A DNA stretch of 64,000 nucleotides, taken from contig NZ_JAGHZV010000001.1 of NCBI RefSeq assembly GCF_017745215.1, forward strand, positions 434,001-498,000, read 5' to 3'. Of this stretch, positions 26,090 through 34,327 are shown in pieces (the stretch's first letter is position 1; each line of letters opens with the position of its first letter). The DNA comes from Sphingomonas sp. (GTDB taxonomy: Bacteria; Pseudomonadota; Alphaproteobacteria; Sphingomonadales; Sphingomonadaceae). The notes under the pieces were generated by a model that worked only from the letters and a program-made list of their open reading frames with translations, made no database searches and was not told the DNA's origin. A program made the translations under genes and the position numbers.

Positions 26090-27856
26090 TCAGCGGAACG
26101 CCGGCTTTTCGATGAACGGAATGTCGACATGCGAAGCGGCGGCGCCGCCGCTCGTGATGGTGAAGACCGGCGGCGGCTCCTGGCGGATCGCCGCGAGGTT
26201 GCGCTGGCGCGGATCGGCGCCGGTGAGCGTCACGCGGAGGCGATGTCCCGCGGCGAAGGTGTAGGCGCGCGGTCCCATCGAGACTTCGAGCAGCGCCGGC
26301 TCGCCCGGCACCATCGGCGCGACGTCGGCGGCCAGCCCCGAGTGGTAGGGGAGGTCGAGCCGATCGTAGGGCGGCCTGGAGACCTTGCGGTGCGACGCGG
26401 CGAGGCGGCCGAACGAGATCATCCGCGCCTTGCCCGCCGGATCGACGTCCTCGAGATAGACGAAGAGGTTGGCGTCGGCCCGGTCGATCGCCGCCGTCAC
26501 GCGCGCGATCGGATAGCCCTGTATCGTCGCGTCGGCGGCGAGCGGGCGGCTGGTATAGGTCAGCCCCTTGCCGTCGAGCGGCGCGGGCCAGAAGGCGAAA
26601 TAGTCGCCGGTGCCGAGATCATAGTCCACGGTGAACCTGGCCGTGGTGACGCGGGGCCGCGCCTCGGCGACGCTGCCGTTGTCGACCGGGGCCGGCGCGT
26701 CGTTGGCCGCTGCCGACAGGTAGAGCGGCGTGCGGGCGATGCCCGTGCCCGGCGCAGTCTCCGACGCGCGCATCGCACCGCTGCCGTCGGCCTTCTCGTC
26801 ATACCACCAGAAGCGCGGCTGCCGGCCGAAGCCGTTGTCGATCCCCTTCAGATGGAAGTCGAGGAAGCGCCGCTCGATATCGGCGATGTCGAACGCCTTG
26901 GGGCCTTCGCAATGGCTGCCCGGGCCGATGATCATCGTCGACGGGATGTTGACCGCGTTCAGGATCATCTGCTCGGTCGGTTCATCCTCCCAATTGCTCC
27001 AGAACAGCCAGGCGAGCCCCGGCGCGCGCATCCGGTCGAGCCGGGTATAGGGGCCGACTTCCTCCCAGAAGCGATTGCCGGTGAGCGGCGAGACGCTGTC
27101 GCGGAAGGGCATCGTTTCCCAGAGCTTCGCCATCGGGGTGTTGCCGGCATGCTCGGCAACCGCGGCCTTGAGCATCGACCCATCGGTGTCGGCGTCGACC
27201 GGCACGCTCGCGAGATCGACCGAGAGCGGCTCGTCGGGCCGGGTGTTGAACTGGGCGGTGATCCCGCCGTTGCGCACGAAGCTGTACTTGTCGATGTCGG
27301 TCGCCGCGGCGAAGGCAGCGACCAGGGCAGGGGGCCGCGCCGAGGCGACGAGCATCGATGTGCCGCCGAGATAGGAACAGCCGACAATCCCCGCCTTGCC
27401 GTTCGACCAGGGCTGGGCGGCGAGCCATTGGATCAGGTCGTAGCCGTCGCGTGCCTCGGTCTGGTCGAGGAAGCCGCGCCGCGCGCCGAACGAAGCGCCC
27501 TTGCCGCGGATGTCGGCAGTGGCGACGACATAGCCGGCCTTCACGAGATTGCGCAGCCCGAAGATCGGCGAGTCGACAAGCTCGACGATCCGGTGGTCCT
27601 TGTCGAAATAGCGCGCGCGATAAGGCGTGAAGGCGAAGACGACCGGCAGCTTCGCGATGTCGGGCTTCCCGTCGACCACCGGCCGGTAGATGTTGACCGC
27701 GAGCCGCGTGCCGTCGCGCACCGGCACATAGAGCGAGGTGCGCGCCACCTCCGGCGTGTCCCGGGCCATGGCCGGCATGCACGCCGACGCCGCGCATGCG
27801 AGCAGCGCTGCCGCAAATGCGACACTCGAGCCCGCCGATCTGCGAGTCGCGCCCAT
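26090..27856 (-). CDS. Secreted CocE/NonD-family (S15) hydrolase
   Basis: 588 residues. The N-terminal signal peptide (residues about 1-32) is fixed by ATG 27856 after GGAGAGG; a longer frame upstream lacks a ribosome site. The CocE/X-Pro dipeptidyl-peptidase fold shows VPVRDGTRLAVNIYRP, the nucleophile elbow GCSYLGG, the His in GPGSHCEGP, and the C-terminal jelly-roll domain (PLAADATIQGYPIARVTAAIDRADANLFVYLEDVDPAGKARMISFGRL). Members cleave esters or peptides; the substrate is not predictable. Probably cotranscribed with the TonB receptor that follows. Confidence 0.88.
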   Translation of the reverse strand: MGATRRSAGSSVAFAAALLACAASACMPAMARDTPEVARTSLYVPVRDGTRLAVNIYRPVVDGKPDIAKLPVVFAFTPYRARYFDKDHRIVELVDSPIFGLRNLVKAGYVVATADIRGKGASFGARRGFLDQTEARDGYDLIQWLAAQPWSNGKAGIVGCSYLGGTSMLVASARPPALVAAFAAATDIDKYSFVRNGGITAQFNTRPDEPLSVDLASVPVDADTDGSMLKAAVAEHAGNTPMAKLWETMPFRDSVSPLTGNRFWEEVGPYTRLDRMRAPGLAWLFWSNWEDEPTEQMILNAVNIPSTMIIGPGSHCEGPKAFDIADIERRFLDFHLKGIDNGFGRQPRFWWYDEKADGSGAMRASETAPGTGIARTPLYLSAAANDAPAPVDNGSVAEARPRVTTARFTVDYDLGTGDYFAFWPAPLDGKGLTYTSRPLAADATIQGYPIARVTAAIDRADANLFVYLEDVDPAGKARMISFGRLAASHRKVSRPPYDRLDLPYHSGLAADVAPMVPGEPALLEVSMGPRAYTFAAGHRLRVTLTGADPRQRNLAAIRQEPPPVFTITSGGAAASHVDIPFIEKPAFR

Positions 27857-27983
27857 CCTCTCCCTCCGCCCACGCCCCTCTTCGGGGGGCTGTAACTGCT
27901 GTCTCACATAACAAATCACATTTAGTGGAGGAACTCAACAGTTATGTCGGACTATTTTTTCGAAGCGAGCCGCGCGGAGACAA

Positions 27984-28019
27984 GGAAGCGGGCGCCGCCC
28001 ATCGGCGACGCCCGCTTCC
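27984..28019. repeat. 11-bp hairpin in the 28-kb intergenic region
   Basis: GGAAGCGGGCG at 27984-27994 pairs perfectly with 28009-28019 across a 14-base loop. It lies downstream of the minus-strand MetE-like gene. No clear T-tract follows, so it is a possible weak terminator or mRNA 3'-end stabiliser. Confidence 0.5.
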
Positions 28020-28071
28020 CTCGGTCGGTGCGGCGGACTCGTCCGCCGCGTCGTTCAGTCCATGTGCCGGA

Positions 28072-29184
28072 TCAGAGCTCGCCCCAGACGTCGCGCGCCA
28101 CCTCGACGACGAGCCGCAGCTTGGCCTCCTGCTGCGCAAAGCTCACGTCGTTGCCGTGGACGGTGGAGGAGAAGCCGCACTGCGGGCTCAGCGCCATCTG
28201 GTCGAGCGACAGGTGCCGCGCGGCCTCGTCGATCCGCTCCTTGATATGCTCGGCCGTCTCGAGCTGGCCCAGCTTGGTGGTGACGAGGCCCAGCACCACG
28301 CGCTTGCCTTCGGGCACATGGCGCAGCGGCGCGAAGTCGCCCGAGCGCGGATCGTCATATTCGAGGAAATAGCCGTCCACCGCGAGCTCGTTGAACAGCA
28401 CTTCGGCGACGGGCTCATAGCCGCCCTCCGCTGCCCAGGACGAGCGGAAGTTGCCGCGGCACAGATGGACGCACGCCACCATGTCCGCCGGCCGATCGCG
28501 GATCGAATCGTTGATGATCCGGGCATAGAGCCTGGGCAGCGCGTCGGGGTCCATGCCGCGGGCGCGCGCGTTGGCGCGCTGCGTCTCGTCGCAGAGATAG
28601 GCGAGGTTGGTGTCGTCGAGCTGCAGATAGCGGCACCCGGCCTCGGCGAGATCGGCGATCTCGGCGCGATAGGCGGCCGCGACGTCGTCGTAGAATTGCT
28701 CGAGCTCGGGGTAGGCCGCCTCGTCGATCGCGTCGCGGCCGCCGCGGAAATGGAGCATCGTCGGCGAGGGGATGGTGACCTTGGCGAGGCGCGTGGTGCA
28801 GGACGCGAGGAATTCATAGTCGCGGCGCTGGATCGAGCGCGCGTGGCGCACCTTTCCGGTGACCTTCATCACCGGAGGCGCGTATTCGAGTTCCTTGCCG
28901 CCGTGCTGGTGGAACTTGACCTGGGTGCCGCCCGCCTCCTCGACGCCGTCGAGCTGGAGCAGGAAATCGGTGTGGAAATAGCTGCGCCGGAACTCGCCGT
29001 CGGTGATGCCCTGGAGCCCCAGCTCCTCCTGCATCCGGACGACGCCGCGGATCGCCTCGTCCTCCGCCTCGCGGAGCGCGGCCGCGTCGATCGTCCCTTC
29101 CTTGAAGCGCGCCCTCGCGTCGAGCAGCGCCTTGGGCCGAAGGAAGCTGCCGACGTGATCGGCGCGAAACGGTGCTTTCGACAT
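28072..29184 (-). CDS. MetE-like cobalamin-independent methionine synthase family protein (C-terminal-domain type)
   Basis: 370 residues, about half of full MetE, so only the catalytic C-terminal barrel is present, as in YxjG/YxjH-type proteins. FRADHVGSFLRPKAL and GITDGEFRRSYFHTDF are signatures. Zinc-ligand motifs are VHLCRGNF and LSPQCGFSS, which carry the conserved His-x-Cys and Cys, and YLQLDDTN lies in the substrate site. It probably transfers a methyl group to homocysteine or a related thiol from an unknown donor. ATG 29184 follows GAGAAGG; an upstream ATG at 29199 is less well placed. It is divergent from a MarR gene. Confidence 0.85.
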   Translation of the reverse strand: MSKAPFRADHVGSFLRPKALLDARARFKEGTIDAAALREAEDEAIRGVVRMQEELGLQGITDGEFRRSYFHTDFLLQLDGVEEAGGTQVKFHQHGGKELEYAPPVMKVTGKVRHARSIQRRDYEFLASCTTRLAKVTIPSPTMLHFRGGRDAIDEAAYPELEQFYDDVAAAYRAEIADLAEAGCRYLQLDDTNLAYLCDETQRANARARGMDPDALPRLYARIINDSIRDRPADMVACVHLCRGNFRSSWAAEGGYEPVAEVLFNELAVDGYFLEYDDPRSGDFAPLRHVPEGKRVVLGLVTTKLGQLETAEHIKERIDEAARHLSLDQMALSPQCGFSSTVHGNDVSFAQQEAKLRLVVEVARDVWGEL

Positions 29185-29205
29185 GGCCTTCTCTCCCATC
29201 CGGAA

Positions 29206-29228
29206 TTTTGTATGTGTTACTTACGAAA
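29206..29228. promoter_or_regulatory. Candidate MarR operator between the MetE-like and marR genes
   Basis: Imperfect palindrome TTTTGTATG (29206-29214) and CTTACGAAA (29220-29228) around a 5-base spacer; 7 of 9 positions pair. It stands in the 110-bp divergent promoter region in otherwise GC-rich DNA, where a MarR protein would be expected to bind. Confidence 0.45.
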
Positions 29229-29294
29229 TTTGCTCGCCGTCAACCGGCCTGCCAGAGCGTGGGCAGGGGTTGGGCGTGCCCGTAAGGAGAGCCG

Positions 29295-29720
29295 ATGCGC
29301 GGAGAACTGGGCGGGATCGACGAAGTGGTGGGCTTCCACCTGCGCCTCGCGCACGGTGCGGTGCTCCGTCACTTTTCGGAGCATTTCGCCGAGCTGGGGC
29401 TCACCCAGAAGCAGGTCTCGGTGCTCTGGCTCACGGCGGACAATCCGGGCATCGCCCAGACCGACCTCGCCGTGCGGCTGCAGATGGACCGGGCGACCAC
29501 GATGGCGATCGTCCATGCGATCGAAGCGAAGGGACTGATCGAGCGGCGGCCGAGCGCGACGGATCGCCGCCGCGTCGCCTGGTTCGCGACCGATCAGGGC
29601 TCAGCCGCGCTTGCCCGTGCGAAGCTCGCGATCGGCCGGCACGAGGATTGGCTCAAGTCACGCTTCACCGAGGCGGAACTCGCGGCGCTGCTCTCGTTCC
29701 TGAAGCGCATCCACGGCTGA
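29295..29720 (+). CDS. MarR-family transcriptional regulator
   Basis: 141 residues, one MarR winged-helix domain. The recognition region is NPGIAQTDLAVRLQMDRATTMAIVHAIEAKGLIERRPSATDRRRVAWFATDQG, including the wing signature DRR. It diverges from the MetE-like gene and most likely represses it and itself. Its stop is one base away from the stop of a second, convergent MarR gene. Confidence 0.9.
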   Translation: MRGELGGIDEVVGFHLRLAHGAVLRHFSEHFAELGLTQKQVSVLWLTADNPGIAQTDLAVRLQMDRATTMAIVHAIEAKGLIERRPSATDRRRVAWFATDQGSAALARAKLAIGRHEDWLKSRFTEAELAALLSFLKRIHG

Positions 29721-29721
29721 G

Positions 29722-30180
29722 CTAGGCGCGCGGCCTCACATAGGCGCGATAGACCTTGTCGAGCGCCTGCATCAGCACCTCGCGCTCCCTCTCGCCCAGC
29801 GCGGCGAGGCCCAGTTCCTCGACGTGCAGCAGATTGGACACGAGCGCCTCGAGCACCGACTCGCCCTTCGCCGTCACCGTCAGCCGGTACTGGCGTCGAT
29901 CGGTGCTCGAGCGCTCGCGCACGGCCCATTCGCGCCGTTCCAGATCGGTGATCAGCGTCACCGCCAGCGACTTGTCCATGCCGATCTCGCGCGCGACGTC
30001 GGTCTGCGAGATGCCGGGATTGGCGCGGATGATCTCCAGCGCGCTGAACATGCCCTGGCGCAAATCCCAGCCGGCGGAGCGCCGCTCGAAATCGCGCGAG
30101 AGCTTGTTCTGGACGCGCCGCAGCCGGAACCCGAGGGCGTCCCCCAGACGGCCCAGGGATATGGTGCGGGGCTTTGCCAT
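29722..30180 (-). CDS. MarR-family transcriptional regulator (second copy, convergent)
   Basis: 152 residues. The MarR core reads NPGISQTDVAREIGMDKSLAVTLITDLERREWAVRERSSTDRRQYRLTVTAKGES, then a helical C-terminus for dimerisation. ATG 30180 is preferred; a GTG six bases upstream is also possible and no strong ribosome site is visible. It is only moderately similar to its convergent neighbour, so it is not a simple recent duplication. Target unknown. Confidence 0.88.
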   Translation of the reverse strand: MAKPRTISLGRLGDALGFRLRRVQNKLSRDFERRSAGWDLRQGMFSALEIIRANPGISQTDVAREIGMDKSLAVTLITDLERREWAVRERSSTDRRQYRLTVTAKGESVLEALVSNLLHVEELGLAALGEREREVLMQALDKVYRAYVRPRA

Positions 30181-30225
30181 CGGCACCGGCGCTATCGCAG
30201 AAGCACCGCAGGCGCAACGCCGGCC

Positions 30226-30342
30226 TCAGAAGCGAAGGATCGCCTTGAGCACCCTGGCGGAATCCGTCGCCAGCGCCGCGATCCGCTCGGGCCGATCGAC
30301 GAGCTCGAGCTGGAAGGGCTGGGGGCAGAGGATCGCCTTCAT
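30226..30342 (-). pseudogene. Remnant of a zinc-type alcohol dehydrogenase with an internal deletion
   Basis: A 38-codon frame that begins MKAILCPQPFQLELVDRPE, the standard N-terminus of medium-chain zinc dehydrogenases of the sugar-acid/threonine type, and ends VLKAILRF, which looks like the C-terminus of the same family. The roughly 300 residues between (zinc ligands, Rossmann fold) are missing. Its ATG overlaps the stop of the upstream hydrolase as ATGA, as an intact operon member would. It cannot be a functional dehydrogenase. The C-terminal match is by eye. Confidence 0.55.
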
Positions 30343-31262
30343 GGCTTGTCGAGCCCCTTCCGTTCGATCGTGACGCGCGGGTCGCCGCAATAGCCGCATC
30401 CGGGGCCCGCGAAGCGAAGCCCGGCCGCGCCAACGCCCTTGAGCTGCCAGTCGAGCCAGTTCACCACGATCTGCGCGGCCAGCCCGCCATGCGGCTCCGA
30501 ATAGGTGCCGCCGTGGCCCACGGCGATGTTGATGACTGCCGCGGGTACGCCGGCGATGCGGCGATAGTCGTCCATGCCGTTCTGGTAGGCGATGTCGGTG
30601 GCGCCGCCGAGGATGTAGAGAACGGGGGTGTGCAGCTTGGCGAGCGTCGCCTTGTCGCTCTCGACGCCGGCGATCGGGCTCGAATTGGCGGGAAAGAAGC
30701 CGCTGTTCATGATGACCGCAGTCTTGACGCGCGGGTCGCCCGCGACGTTGAGCGCCTGGAGGCCCCCGCAGCTCCAGCCCGACACCGCGATACGGTCGAC
30801 CGCGATTCTGCCGGCATAGTGGCTTCCCGGGCGCTGGTTTTCTCGGATCGCCCAGTCGACCGCTTCCAAAAGGGCAGAGGTGGGCGTCGCGGCGGACAAT
30901 TGGCGCGGCTGTTGCGGCGGCGCGGCGGGTGCCGGCTTGTCGGCAGGGATGCTTCCCGCGGCGATGACAAGATAGCCGTGCGAGGCGATCTCGAGCAGAT
31001 GGTTGCGCGAGCTTGTCCCGTCGGCGCTGCACCCGCCATTGCCCCAGACATAGACGGGCAGCTTCTCGCTTCCGAGCGCGTGCAGGTCGCGCGGACGATA
31101 GACGACATGAGCCGGCAGGGTCGGATCTTCCTCGAAGACCGCGGGGAATTGCCCGGTGCCTTCCTCGATCGAGCTGTCCGGCCCGGTCCCTCGCGCCTCG
31201 CTCGTGGCCGGACCATTCATGATTGCTGCAAGCATGCCCAGCGCGAGCCATGCGATCCTCAT
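30339..31262 (-). CDS. Secreted alpha/beta hydrolase
   Basis: 307 residues, with a signal peptide ending near residue 22 and GGGGAGG before ATG 31262. LPVYVWGNGGCSADG is the oxyanion-loop strand; the nucleophile elbow is GWSCGG; a late Asp is in GGATDIAYQNG, and the His is in VGHGGTY. It resembles dienelactone-hydrolase/acetyl-xylan-esterase-like proteins, including extra cysteines (GCGYCGD at the C-terminus) that may form disulfides in the periplasm. It is flanked by a LacI remnant upstream (17 bp) and an alcohol dehydrogenase remnant downstream. Confidence 0.8.
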   Translation of the reverse strand: MRIAWLALGMLAAIMNGPATSEARGTGPDSSIEEGTGQFPAVFEEDPTLPAHVVYRPRDLHALGSEKLPVYVWGNGGCSADGTSSRNHLLEIASHGYLVIAAGSIPADKPAPAAPPQQPRQLSAATPTSALLEAVDWAIRENQRPGSHYAGRIAVDRIAVSGWSCGGLQALNVAGDPRVKTAVIMNSGFFPANSSPIAGVESDKATLAKLHTPVLYILGGATDIAYQNGMDDYRRIAGVPAAVINIAVGHGGTYSEPHGGLAAQIVVNWLDWQLKGVGAAGLRFAGPGCGYCGDPRVTIERKGLDKP

Positions 31263-31279
31263 CGACCTCCCCCTTGTCG

Positions 31280-31564
31280 TTATTCGTCGGTTTGTTCGTG
31301 ATCGTCGTGCGCCGGTGCCGGCCGGAGCCGCGGCGCCCGGGCCATCGATTGTGCCTTGTCGTTGGGTCGATAGTCGAGCCGCCGGATCACGGCCTCCACT
31401 CGAGCGCGGGTCTCGGGCGAGACCATGCCGCGGTTCAACACGCGAGAGACCGTCATCATCGACACGCCCGCGACGAGCGCGACATCGCGCATGGTCGCCC
31501 GGTCGGACCGTTTGAGAGGGATTTCCGCGGAAGAGGACCCCGGCTGCTCCATGCTATGTCGCAT
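31280..31564 (-). CDS. LacI-family DNA-binding domain only (truncated regulator)
   Basis: 94 residues. RATMRDVALVAGVSMMTVSRVLNRGMVSPETRARVEAVIRRLDYRPNDKAQSMAR is a complete LacI helix-turn-helix plus hinge-helix start. Then the frame ends after a short Pro/Asp/Glu-rich tail. Normal LacI proteins have a further 270 residues forming the sugar-binding dimer core. Either this is a pseudogene from a deletion, or a stand-alone domain. No clear ribosome site precedes ATG 31564; ATG 31552 is an alternative. It is divergent from the GH51 gene, the place expected for its regulator. Confidence 0.75.
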   Translation of the reverse strand: MRHSMEQPGSSSAEIPLKRSDRATMRDVALVAGVSMMTVSRVLNRGMVSPETRARVEAVIRRLDYRPNDKAQSMARAPRLRPAPAHDDHEQTDE

Positions 31565-31750
31565 ATCATATTTTAGTAAGAGTAGAAAAGGCCGGCGCTA
31601 TGACTGCCCCCCTGGGAGCACGCAGCTATTTGGGCCGGTTTGCGACCGATTCTTGCCATTCCCGCATGGAGGCCATGCTGGGTTCCACTGCCTTGACCGG
31701 ATGTCCGTCCAGCTATTATCCCGACAAAATAATACCGGGGAGAGGCTGGA

Positions 31751-33331
31751 ATGCCGTTGATTCGTACCTTCATCGCAGCCGCGCTGCTCGCATCCGCCGT
31801 ACCGGTTGGGGTGCAGGCGCAGGACGCGCCCGTCACGCTCACCGTCGACGCCGGAAAGCCCGGCGCGAAGATCGATCGCAACATCTTCGGCCAGTTCGCC
31901 GAGCACCTCGGCACCGGCATCTACGGTGGGGTCTGGGTTGGCAAGGATTCGCCCATTCCCAACGTCCGCGGGATCCGCAGCGACGTCGTCGCGGCACTGA
32001 AGGCGATCAGGGTACCCAACGTCCGCTGGCCGGGCGGCTGCTTCGCCGACGAATATCACTGGCGCGGCGGCGTGGGCGCGCCCGACAAGCGCACCGTCAC
32101 GATCAACTCCAACTGGGGCGGCGCGGTCGAGGACAACGCCTTCGGCACCGACGAGTTCATGGACTTCGCCGACCAGATCGGCGCCGAGGCCTATGTCTCG
32201 GTCAACCTCGGCTCGGGGACGGTCGAGGAGGCGGCCGACTGGCTCGCTTATATGACCGCCGACCCCGCCACCACCGCAGGCAAGGCGCGTGCCGCCAACG
32301 GCCATCCGGCGCCCTACAAGGTCAAGTACCTCGGCCTCGGCAACGAAAGCTGGGGTTGCGGCGGATCGATGACGCCGCAGCATTATGTCGACGTGATGAA
32401 GCCCTTCTCGCGCTTCGTGCGCAACTACAACCCCGCGCAGACCGGCGCGGAATCGATGCAGCGGATCGCGGTCGGCCCGAACGACGTCGACGGCGCCTAC
32501 ACCGACACGGTAATGAAGGCGTGGAAGGAGCATGACTGGGCCTGGAACATCGAGGGCCTCTCGCTCCATGCCTATACCACCGGCGGCTGGCCACCTTCCT
32601 ATCCGAGCACGGGCTTCGACGAGACGGGCTATGCCAAGCTGCTGAAGGCGACGCTCGCGATGGATGCGACGATCGCGCAGCATTCGGCGATCATGGACAA
32701 ATATGATCCCGACAAGAAGGTCGCGCTGGTCGTCGACGAATGGGGCGCGTGGCTCGCCAAGACGCCCGGCTCGCGCGAGGGCTTCCTCCAGCAGCAGAAT
32801 TCGATGCGCGACGCGATCCTGGCGGCGCTCAACCTCAACATCTTCGCGCGCCACGCCGATCGCGTCCGGATGACCAACATCGCGCAGATGATCAACGTCC
32901 TCCAGGCGATGATCCTGACCGACGGCCCGAAGATGGTGCTCACCCCCACCTACCACGTCTACAGGCTCTACTTGCCCTTCCAGGACGCGACCTTCGTGCC
33001 GGTGAGCTTCGACGCAGGGACCTACGTCCAGGGCGACATCACCCTGCCGCGCGTCGATGCGATCGCGGCGCGCGACACCAGCGGCAAGTTGTGGCTCGCG
33101 GTGACCAACCTCGATCCGCGGCGGCCGGTGCAGGTGAAGGCGGGCTTTGGCGCGCTCAAGGTCCGCGGCGCCAAGGGCCTGCTGCTGACCGCGCCCAAGG
33201 TCGACAGCGTCAACAGCTTCGACGCACCGGATGCGGTGGCGCCCAAACCCTTCGCCGGCAAGGCGAGCGGCGGCGCGCTTGCACTCGACCTGCCGGCCAA
33301 GGCCGTCGCCGTGGTTCAGATCGAGGAATAA
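31751..33331 (+). CDS. GH51 alpha-L-arabinofuranosidase, secreted
   Basis: 526 residues with signal peptide MPLIRTFIAAALLASAVPVGVQA. IDRNIFGQFAEHLG is the standard GH51 opening. The acid/base is Glu199 in YLGLGNESWGCGG, and the nucleophile is Glu330 in VVDEWGAW. HAYTTGG is also typical. The C-terminal beta domain (from about 410) is complete. It removes arabinose side chains from arabinoxylan or arabinan, in the periplasm. It diverges from the truncated LacI gene and has a terminator behind it, so it is probably a single transcription unit. Confidence 0.92.
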   Translation: MPLIRTFIAAALLASAVPVGVQAQDAPVTLTVDAGKPGAKIDRNIFGQFAEHLGTGIYGGVWVGKDSPIPNVRGIRSDVVAALKAIRVPNVRWPGGCFADEYHWRGGVGAPDKRTVTINSNWGGAVEDNAFGTDEFMDFADQIGAEAYVSVNLGSGTVEEAADWLAYMTADPATTAGKARAANGHPAPYKVKYLGLGNESWGCGGSMTPQHYVDVMKPFSRFVRNYNPAQTGAESMQRIAVGPNDVDGAYTDTVMKAWKEHDWAWNIEGLSLHAYTTGGWPPSYPSTGFDETGYAKLLKATLAMDATIAQHSAIMDKYDPDKKVALVVDEWGAWLAKTPGSREGFLQQQNSMRDAILAALNLNIFARHADRVRMTNIAQMINVLQAMILTDGPKMVLTPTYHVYRLYLPFQDATFVPVSFDAGTYVQGDITLPRVDAIAARDTSGKLWLAVTNLDPRRPVQVKAGFGALKVRGAKGLLLTAPKVDSVNSFDAPDAVAPKPFAGKASGGALALDLPAKAVAVVQIEE

Positions 33332-33375
33332 TCGACGCGCGTCCGCCGCGCTCGCATCCTCGCGCGACATCCTTT

Positions 33376-33409
33376 AACGGGTTCGGCCGTGGCGGCGGCC
33401 GAACCCGTT
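33376..33409 (+). terminator. Terminator hairpin after the GH51 gene
   Basis: Perfect 14-bp stem (AACGGGTTCGGCCG at 33376-33389, complement at 33396-33409) with a 6-base loop, 45 bp after the stop. Only a short T stretch follows, so rho-independent strength is moderate. Confidence 0.75.
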
Positions 33410-33550
33410 TGCGTTCGTCTCGACGGCAGAAGGAGGTTGCGGCCAAGCCCCGAATCAAATTACTCGGACATATTTGCCGTTGAAGCCGGGATCGGTGACT
33501 TGTTGCGATAACACACTACGCCTATGAAGTTCGCGTAGAGGAGAAAGGCC

Positions 33551-34315
33551 GTGGTCGTTCCGTCGAAAAAGCAAGTTCCGGCGGTCGCGGCCGACGACAG
33601 GCCCGAGGCGCTGAAGACGCCCAGGGCATCGGGGCGGCGGCTGCGCGGCGCAGTGGTGCATTATCTCGGCACCGCGATCGTCTCGGGCCGGATCGCGCCG
33701 GGCGAGCGGCTGACCGGCGAAGTCGCCAATTCCGAAGCGCTCGACGTCTCGCGGAGCGCCTATCGCGAGGCAGTCCAGGTGCTCACCGCCAAGGGACTGG
33801 TCGAGAGCCGGCCCAAGGCGGGGACGCGCGTGCTGCCGCGCAGCCGCTGGAACCTGCTCGATCCGGCCGTGCTCGCCTGGGCCTTCTCGGGCGAGCCCGA
33901 CGCCGACCTCGTGCGCGACATCTTCGAGCTTCGCGCGATCGTCGAGCCCGCCGCCGCCCGGCTTGCGGCCGAGCGCCGCGACAAGGCCGATATCAAGGCG
34001 ATGCGCGACGCGCTGGCGCGCATGCGCCGCCACACGCTCGCCACCGAGGAGGGCCGCGCCGCCGACCGCGACTTCCACGATGCGCTGCTGCGCTCGACGC
34101 GCAACGAGGCGTTGATCGCGCTCAGCGCAAGCATCGGCGCCGCCGTGAGCTGGACGACGCGCTACAAGCAGCGGCTTCGCGCCTTGCCGCGCGATCCGGT
34201 CCCCGACCATGTCCGCGTGTTCGACGCGATCGCCGCGGGCGACGCCGAGGCTGCCAGCACGGCCATGCGCTCGCTGATCGATCTCGCGCACGACGACACG
34301 CGCCACTCGATGTGA
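33551..34315 (+). CDS. GntR-family (FadR/FCD subfamily) transcriptional regulator
   Basis: 254 residues starting at GTG 33551 after GAGGAGAAAGG. The N-terminal winged helix (IVSGRIAPGERLTGEVANSEALDVSRSAYREAVQVLTAKGLVESRPKAGTRVLPR) is followed by an all-helical FCD domain with metal/ligand residues: E in FELRAIVEPAAA, D and H in DRDFHDAL, H in PDHVRVFDAI. FCD regulators in sugar clusters sense sugar acids such as galactonate or glucuronate. It may control the adjacent GH genes or itself. A short TGTT-N5-AACA inverted repeat at 33502-33514 is a weak operator candidate. Confidence 0.9.
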   Translation: MVVPSKKQVPAVAADDRPEALKTPRASGRRLRGAVVHYLGTAIVSGRIAPGERLTGEVANSEALDVSRSAYREAVQVLTAKGLVESRPKAGTRVLPRSRWNLLDPAVLAWAFSGEPDADLVRDIFELRAIVEPAAARLAAERRDKADIKAMRDALARMRRHTLATEEGRAADRDFHDALLRSTRNEALIALSASIGAAVSWTTRYKQRLRALPRDPVPDHVRVFDAIAAGDAEAASTAMRSLIDLAHDDTRHSM

Positions 34316-34327
34316 TCGCCCGGCCGC

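Noticed and set aside
28072..29294. A SAM or cobalamin riboswitch for the MetE-like gene
   Set aside because: The leader is only about 110 bp to the divergent gene and shows no paired-helix pattern of either riboswitch.
31714..31734. TATTAT...ATAATA inverted repeat upstream of the first GH51 gene as an operator
   Set aside because: Only 6-bp AT arms and no second copy in the window; too weak to call.
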